From: CAIVAT01 sp037131145
GTDB taxonomy: Bacteria; Bacteroidota; Bacteroidia; Bacteroidales; FEN-979
Assembly: GCA_037131145.1 (NCBI GenBank)
Contig: JBAXRP010000024.1
Coordinates: 1 to 29,507 of the forward strand
Reading direction: 5' to 3'
Length of the DNA stretch: 29,507 bases
A program made the position numbers and the translations under genes. The notes under the pieces are model-generated. The model did no database searches. It was not told where the DNA came from and saw only the letters and a program-made list of their open reading frames with translations. Shown in pieces: positions 25,101-29,507 of this stretch (position 1 is its first letter; the number at the start of each line of letters is the position of its first letter).

Positions 25101-26003
25101 AATTGCGGCAGTTCCGCCGATATAGTTATTGGAAATATTGAACTGGGTTCCTGAAAGATTGTCCCCAGCTTTAGCGTCCACATTTATAGCATAATAAGTT
25201 GAAGCCGAAGAAGGTGCAAATGAGGATGTTTCATAAAAACTATTATAGTATATTGACCAGTTAGAATTTCCTGTTACTATATTGATTCCGTATGAATCAG
25301 CCCCGGTATTGAAGAAATTGTAGAAGTTGTTGGATATAATTGAGTTCGCAAGATTCACTACACTCGTGGAACTGTTCGAATACAGCGCATTCAGAGGCCG
25401 GTTTCCCCCGCTGTTAGTGATGTTGCAGTTGCTCACGATGTTATTGTTATTTCCTGAAACGCTGCCGGAGCCGAAATAGATGATCCCTCCAATGGTTGCC
25501 ATTGATGATCCCAGAACGTAACAGTCCTGCAGAGAATTCCCCATAGCATCACCTAAGAAGTATATAGTTGATGTGCCCCCGTTGGGAGATGGGCTCGTGT
25601 TCTCTATCTTCATGTCTACAGATAACCCTGTTTGATCAACACTTCCGTCGATGGTTACGAATACGGCTCCGTTCAATTCAATGAGGGGGCCGGCAATGTC
25701 CCCGCTGATCACAACGCCCGTTACCGTTGGATACAGAGTAACTGAAGTGTAACTTGCAGAGCCTGACCCACTGGCATTTAATACGGCAGATAAGAACTCA
25801 GTTGTACTTGCGCTTAATTTGATGGCGATATCTCCCTTGTGCGTTCCGTCATTGATCTTGTCAAACGCACCTTTGACTGTAGTATAGCCGCCGGTGGTTG
25901 TGCCTGAAGTTGCAGTTACGCTCACCTGGGCAAAAGCCTCCATGGATAAGCAGCATCCAAGGATCATGATTGCTGCCATGAAATGTTTTGTCGCCTGCCT
26001 CAT
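22146..26003 (-). CDS. Large T9SS cargo protein with beta-helix repeats and type A sorting domain
   Basis: 1285 aa. Signal peptide (hydrophobic 8-22, cleavage near AFAQ). Residues about 30-740: many short repeats of the type NTI..I and NGIYIGSG..NSVTGNTV, rich in Asn, Gly, Ser and Thr, as in right-handed parallel beta-helices. About 755-900: TWIGGTSTNWSTTTNW and adhesin-like beta modules, with WHFLSSPVATQ and GFYLLGNPFPCPIDW typical of large Bacteroidetes secreted proteins. The last 75 residues (VYVRNHGISELKIYNLTGQTV..., PAGYYIVRL) are a T9SS type A domain, removed on secretion. Expected on the cell surface or released. Function could be adhesion or glycan binding; no catalytic motif was recognised. 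Divergent from the lipoprotein pair at 26211. Confidence 0.9.
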   Translation of the reverse strand: MRQATKHFMAAIMILGCCLSMEAFAQVSVTATSGTTTGGYTTVKGAFDKINDGTHKGDIAIKLSASTTEFLSAVLNASGSGSASYTSVTLYPTVTGVVISGDIAGPLIELNGAVFVTIDGSVDQTGLSVDMKIENTSPSPNGGTSTIYFLGDAMGNSLQDCYVLGSSMATIGGIIYFGSGSVSGNNNNIVSNCNITNSGGNRPLNALYSNSSTSVVNLANSIISNNFYNFFNTGADSYGINIVTGNSNWSIYYNSFYETSSFAPSSASTYYAINVDAKAGDNLSGTQFNISNNYIGGTAAICGGTALTKAVGNNVFYGIRIIVGYSAVSNVNGNTIKNISWTNSGNASFYGIAGSDGYLNIGAAGGRNIIGASSGAGSITYTAGATSANCYGIYCMSAGSMSVAGNTIGAITVGNSTTFGTNLYGIYYGGNNTSPGNTISGNTVLNLVNNADGATSMINGIYIGSGKNSVTGNTVHDLNMPWSNNPASNHLLSAGGIVVYNSTEVPQPITGNTIYNISNTFPGFTGSVAGIYYLGSSTASSVSGNFIYSVYTSSNHVYASSVYGIKADAGAASFANNIISLSGNTESLLYGIYEPGTSGNNSNFYFNTVYFTGSNCTQNSYCLYSAGSSNIRNFRNNIFNNYRSSNVGAKPYCIYYAATGGTLTTNFNDYDGSLVGYYGADQTTLANLQTAIGQDVGSKNLDPVYQGPMTTASGYYPQVALPGVDGTEITTDYSGVTRASTPTMGAIEGQIVVTWIGGTSTNWSTTTNWTQSKVPESVQNVTIPSGTTYSPHITTVPASYSGCNNLTIASGAVLTIDAGKALAVYGTLTNSAGSSGLVLVSEASGTGMLYHTTPGVSATVERHIAAPASWNDGTHGWHFLSSPVATQAIAPAFTNATASNYDFYAWWEPTDQWVNYKNSDIAPNWFTANILGATSGSGYFIPGKGYLAAYAVTQTRSFTGTLNASDIPVSGLTNTGTATYKGFYLLGNPFPCPIDWNAAGNTWSLSNIDATCKIWNESNASYTTIGAGNLIPATNGFMVHVTNTGSGSLTIPASSMRISSVVPWYKSGESEENRIVLKAVDPAGQTAQETIIAFDPGATEDFDPLYDSYFLAGYAPKLYSVSRKKDYALNCLPELNNSLIIPLSFIRNNGSDFSIELIKSIPGTNVYLTDLKLNKTQNLATEPVYAFSSSSADSPERFQLSFAINGTGEEKQAASGIYAWENSVYVRNHGISELKIYNLTGQTVFSDEISQPGLYQAVLNLPAGYYIVRLTGDAGVMVRKIHINP

Positions 26004-26184
26004 TTTACTTTTAATTTTTTTTGTAAAAATAAAGGGATGCGAGGGGAAAAACCAGTTCTCCTCCGGAAATATCTGTATAAGGTACTACTCAAAAACTACT
26101 TAAAATTTATAAATGACAGAATGTTAATTGGTTGGCGAAATGCCTGCTTTGTCCTCCGATAACGGGATGAGATAAATATGCCCT

Positions 26185-26192
26185 TATATTTG
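26185..26192 (+). promoter_or_regulatory. -7 promoter box of the lipoprotein pair
   Basis: TATATTTG, an exact TAnnTTTG match, 18 nt before ATG 26211. No TTG at the 19-nt spacing. An out-of-frame ATG-CTA-TGA at 26206-26214 overlaps the start codon. Confidence 0.5.
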
Positions 26193-26210
26193 TAAAAAAA
26201 ACAATATGCT

Positions 26211-28415
26211 ATGAGACTGGCGCTGCTATTTATAATTGGTTCCCTGTTGCTGACTTCGGCTTGCAGGAAAAAGGACATTGTTGACTATGTTCCGGTCACG
26301 CCGGTTGATCCCACAAATGTTCCACCTCTGTTCGATAATAAACAGCCCACGATCATGTCAAATTTTGAGATCAGTCGAAATGAATCCATGCAGGGTCACC
26401 TGCTCACCAAATCTCTGAACAGCATACCCTGGGAGGATATAGGGGAGGGGGTGATGAGTATATTCGGCATTGGCATGGGGATTTTCGACATTGTAACCTG
26501 GATCGATGGGTACAAAGAATACCAGGAGGAGATGAAGCAGATGAGTGAAATGAATTCCCAACTGGACAAACTGCATGTTCAGGATTCTTTGCTTGGCGCC
26601 GGCATCACCAAGCTGGTCATGCAATTGAATTATTCCACCGCCCTGATCATGAACCAGATCAACAATACGGCGGCAATGGGTTACATCAGCGATATACAGA
26701 CCAGGTTCGGAAACCAGGACCACAACGGACTTCGCTACTACAGTCTTGCTGGGGCAAAGTATCAGAACCATGTTGCCGGTTATGACTCAGCCTACATGTC
26801 GGGTCCCCTTCATGCCAGCCTGACGTCATTTGAAAATATCAACACCACCACACCTTATCTCGACAACGATTTCAACGGACTTTATCTGCTGATCTGCCCG
26901 GTGATCCCGATGGATACAAGCTGCCTGATGACATTTGCCAAGGTGCTTGTGAGCCAGTCGGCGATGAGAGGTATGGATACAACAGACTCCAAAGATTTCA
27001 TCATGAACAACTATTTGCTTCTTGAAAATTATTTTTTCACACTGATTAACTACCAGTTTCAGGCTGCAACCATCAAAGCGAACGTACTTATAAGCGCCGA
27101 TACCCTTCAGGCTCAAAGCTTCATACTGAGCGCTGTGGCGCCGGCTATCCTCGCCGAAACGGATATGTTCCTTCAGGCGGCCCGCTATCTGCTGCTCAAT
27201 GTGGCCGATTACAGGTCGAATGCGCGTTGGGCAAAGGATATAAAGTTTTCCGCTATATCCATGGCCCCTAATCCGGACATCTTCGACGCCCTGTCCAGGG
27301 CACAGTTCAGGGTAACAGAACTTTACCAGGCGTTGGATGCTCCGTGCGAGGTGGTTTGGGGTAGTATCATTACTCCGAAGAATTATTGTTCCTCCCCTCC
27401 CCTGGTACAGATCGGGTCGAGCCCATCGCTTCCTCCCGGATCCCCGGTACAGGAATTCAAGGGCATTATCCCCTACACTCGGTGGTCGGGTTCCCAGGCC
27501 ACTTTTGGAAATACATGGGATATATATAATTACAATCTCCCGGCTGGCAGCGGGTCAGGGGCGCAAAACATAAGTGTAAATCCAACCTGGCCTCATCTCT
27601 CACAGGGACCTGGTTACGGAACCATTACTCCTTTATGGTATAACCCAAGGAATCCTGCCGAAACCTCGACCGTTCAGACCGACAGTTGTTTCGTCCAATT
27701 CGCCAGCTTCAGCCTTGCATGGCAGTGGGGGACTCTGATGACCGACTATCTCACAACTTCTGTTGGTCTTGATAACGGGAACATGTATGCCAATTTTGAA
27801 TCTTATCCTGGCGGTGGTCAGGAATGCGCTATGTGCGGCAACCCTAAAAGTTCCGATTCCATGAAAGCCCCGTTTATCGCTCAATGGCATACCAACCAGA
27901 CGAAATGGGAAAATGTGCAGAAGGATGCCCAACGGTATTATGGCAGTATAACCGGGGGTTATTCCCCATTCCATTACAGTTTGCAGGCCAATATGCAGCC
28001 TTACAGTTCGGGAGCTGAGTTCGTGTATGATCAGGTCACCGTACCCGTGAGTATTCCAGGGATCCCGTCAAATGGAGGCTTTTCAATGTTTGCAAGTTAT
28101 TCTACCACCCTGGGGCTTAATCCTTGGCCCTCGTCGCTTAAGAATGTAAATTTCAAGATAGGGTCGACCATTATTGACTGTAAAGATTCATGCGGATGCT
28201 CTACCAAATCAGCTTTTATGTCAAATGGAGACGTTGTTAACGTGGGGCAAATAGGCGGAAGTGGCATTGGATCCAGCCTGTCGCAGGGGTCCGGCTGGTA
28301 TCATCCGGGTTTTCAGTATTGGTTCACTATAAATAACTCGGGCGTTACTACCAGTACATCGGTTCAGGTTTACATTGACGCCCAAATCGTATTTACCGGG
28401 TATGCCGGTTTCTGA
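26211..28415 (+). CDS. Lipoprotein of unknown function, first of a tandem paralogous pair
   Basis: 734 aa. Lipoprotein signal peptide with Cys18 (LTSAC), then a Pro-rich linker. Residues about 60-380 are predicted mostly alpha-helical: a hydrophobic glycine-bearing segment at about 81-98 (VMSIFGIGMGIFDIVTWI), a Glu/Lys/Met helix, IMNQINNTAAMGYIS, GLRYYSLAGAKYQNH, NYLLLENYFFTLINYQFQAA and ARWAKDIKFSAISMAPNPDIF. The C-terminal part (about 400-734) is Gly/Ser/Pro/Trp-rich and likely beta, with cysteine clusters CAMCGNPK and DCKDSCGC that could form disulfides or bind metal. No known family was recognised. The helical part is about as long as the bundle of pore-forming toxins, but this is only a shape impression. 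Very likely cotranscribed with the next gene (34-nt gap). Confidence 0.85.
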   Translation: MRLALLFIIGSLLLTSACRKKDIVDYVPVTPVDPTNVPPLFDNKQPTIMSNFEISRNESMQGHLLTKSLNSIPWEDIGEGVMSIFGIGMGIFDIVTWIDGYKEYQEEMKQMSEMNSQLDKLHVQDSLLGAGITKLVMQLNYSTALIMNQINNTAAMGYISDIQTRFGNQDHNGLRYYSLAGAKYQNHVAGYDSAYMSGPLHASLTSFENINTTTPYLDNDFNGLYLLICPVIPMDTSCLMTFAKVLVSQSAMRGMDTTDSKDFIMNNYLLLENYFFTLINYQFQAATIKANVLISADTLQAQSFILSAVAPAILAETDMFLQAARYLLLNVADYRSNARWAKDIKFSAISMAPNPDIFDALSRAQFRVTELYQALDAPCEVVWGSIITPKNYCSSPPLVQIGSSPSLPPGSPVQEFKGIIPYTRWSGSQATFGNTWDIYNYNLPAGSGSGAQNISVNPTWPHLSQGPGYGTITPLWYNPRNPAETSTVQTDSCFVQFASFSLAWQWGTLMTDYLTTSVGLDNGNMYANFESYPGGGQECAMCGNPKSSDSMKAPFIAQWHTNQTKWENVQKDAQRYYGSITGGYSPFHYSLQANMQPYSSGAEFVYDQVTVPVSIPGIPSNGGFSMFASYSTTLGLNPWPSSLKNVNFKIGSTIIDCKDSCGCSTKSAFMSNGDVVNVGQIGGSGIGSSLSQGSGWYHPGFQYWFTINNSGVTTSTSVQVYIDAQIVFTGYAGF

Positions 28416-28449
28416 TACAATTAATACAATCAAACAAAAAAGCATTATT

Positions 28450-29507
28450 ATGAGATTGTTCCTGATACTTATAACAACAGGCCTTATCCTGCTTTCATCC
28501 TGCAAAAAAAAGGATGATATCGCCTATAGTCCGATAAACCCGACAGACAGCGCCGGAATGCCGCCTCTTTTTCCTGATAGTAAGCTACAGATGATGTCGG
28601 ATTATGAAAAGAGTAAAAAGGCTTCCCTTCACGGGCATCTGATGACAACAGCCCTGGTCGGCATAGACCCCTTCCCTTTCGTAATGACGTATTTCGACAT
28701 CATTTCACACGCTCAGGACGCATATGATGATCAGCAGTTTCAGATGATGCTTAATGAAATGAACAATAAATTGAACGGCCTTGTCCAGGAGGATTCGGTT
28801 TTACTGGTAGATATTGCAGATCTGTCAAATCTCATGAATTACAACACCATCGAGATCGTCAACCAGATTAATAACACTGCGGCAAACGGTTACATTGCCG
28901 AGATCATGACAGCCATGGGCAAAGGAGACCAGATGGGACTGAGATGGTTCTGCCAGGCCGGAGCCAATTACACAAACCATGTTCCGGGCTACGACTCCGT
29001 GTATATGGCCAACTATATAGCGCCTAACGCCCAGGCCTATTATAACTATTATTATAATTCCTCCTCGCTGGAAACTGCCTTTAACGGAATTTCAAACCTC
29101 ATAGGCAGTCCTACGCTTCCGGGTGACACCAGCTCGCTGATGACTTTCGCCCGCCTGCTCATCGGGCAGTTCGGATCTCAGAACCAGGGTACCAGCAATT
29201 CGATCATGAACACTTACATGTTTCTCGAATATTACTATCTCGCCCTTTTCAATTACCAGTTGCAGGCTGCAACCATCTGGATGAATGTATTAAAGGCGAA
29301 CACTGCAGATACAAACGAAGCCAACAACTGGTGGAATACCACGGGAGTTCCTAAGATACTTAACGGGGCAAAAATGTTCCTCAACGCGACCGATTATCTT
29401 GTGAGCAACCTTGCCGAATACAGGAATCAGAACCGATGGAGCAGCGACATGCAATTTTCGGGGCTGTGGATGGCTCCCAACACTGAGATTTTCAATACTC
29501 TGGCAAG
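28450..29507 (+). CDS. Lipoprotein paralogue of the preceding gene, 3' end cut by window
   Basis: 352 codons visible from ATG 28450, running off the right edge. Same architecture as the upstream protein: signal peptide with Cys18 (LSSC), KKKDD, a short linker with PPLFPD, and then a helical region. Shared blocks in the same order: NQINNTAANGYIAEI, GLRWFCQAGANYTNHVPGYD, DTSSLMTFARLL, IMNTYMFLEYYYLALFNYQL followed by QAATIW, and MAPNTEIFN. The hydrophobic helix of the first copy is replaced by a shorter, more polar segment (FPFVMTYFDIISH). Begins 34 nt after its neighbour without a new promoter box, so the two are likely one operon. Function unknown; a two-component surface complex is possible. 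Confidence 0.85.
   Translation, partial: MRLFLILITTGLILLSSCKKKDDIAYSPINPTDSAGMPPLFPDSKLQMMSDYEKSKKASLHGHLMTTALVGIDPFPFVMTYFDIISHAQDAYDDQQFQMMLNEMNNKLNGLVQEDSVLLVDIADLSNLMNYNTIEIVNQINNTAANGYIAEIMTAMGKGDQMGLRWFCQAGANYTNHVPGYDSVYMANYIAPNAQAYYNYYYNSSSLETAFNGISNLIGSPTLPGDTSSLMTFARLLIGQFGSQNQGTSNSIMNTYMFLEYYYLALFNYQLQAATIWMNVLKANTADTNEANNWWNTTGVPKILNGAKMFLNATDYLVSNLAEYRNQNRWSSDMQFSGLWMAPNTEIFNTLA

Noticed and set aside
26440..26460. GGGGAGGGGGTGATG in the lipoprotein gene, resembling part of the hemW palindrome
   Set aside because: There is no matching C-rich arm and the codons fit the conserved protein context; no element here.

Overview
The window looks like a chromosomal segment of a Bacteroidota bacterium, probably Bacteroidales-like. 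The evidence is a type IX secretion (T9SS) C-terminal sorting domain, several Bacteroidetes promoters (TTG-N19-TAnnTTTG, or at least the -7 box TAnnTTTG) just upstream of genes, no clear Shine-Dalgarno sites, and a two-component sensor with a large periplasmic propeller. No tRNA, rRNA, CRISPR array or insertion sequence was recognised.

Layout. (1) 1-9.6 kb, ordinary chromosome of moderate GC: the start of an ArnT-like membrane glycosyltransferase (minus, runs off the left edge); a 14-blade propeller histidine kinase with its NarL-type response regulator (plus); a histidine kinase and hemW (minus, 4 nt apart); a lipoprotein S9 peptidase (plus) closed by a clear terminator. (2) 9.6-20.7 kb, a visibly AT-richer surface-polysaccharide cassette: a GT2 polyprenyl-type glycosyltransferase, a methyltransferase, a GT-C-like membrane protein, three sugar-nucleotide enzymes (RmlC-like, RmlD-like and an SDR epimerase), a WbsX-type protein, two different sulfotransferase-like proteins and a second methyltransferase. 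Gene directions change repeatedly. The cassette is bracketed by two inverted copies (about 85% identical over 152 bp by hand alignment, no gaps) of one promoter-plus-leader that ends exactly at the start codon of the first gene on each side and fires inward. (3) 21-22 kb: a GT2 gene, then a gap with a gene remnant. A broken relative of this GT2 gene lies in opposite orientation at 15.7-15.96 kb. (4) 22.1-29.5 kb: a large beta-helix T9SS cargo protein (minus) and, divergently, two tandem paralogous lipoproteins of unknown function, the second cut by the right edge.

How it works together. The cassette has the parts for making and decorating a surface glycan: lipid-linked or membrane glycosyl transfer, deoxysugar synthesis, methylation and possibly sulfation. 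No polymerase, flippase, rmlA or rmlB is visible, so the pathway must depend on genes elsewhere. The points most worth following up are the inverted promoter-leader pair, the tandem lipoprotein family, an in-frame palindromic repeat inside hemW, and decayed gene fragments inside the polysaccharide region.
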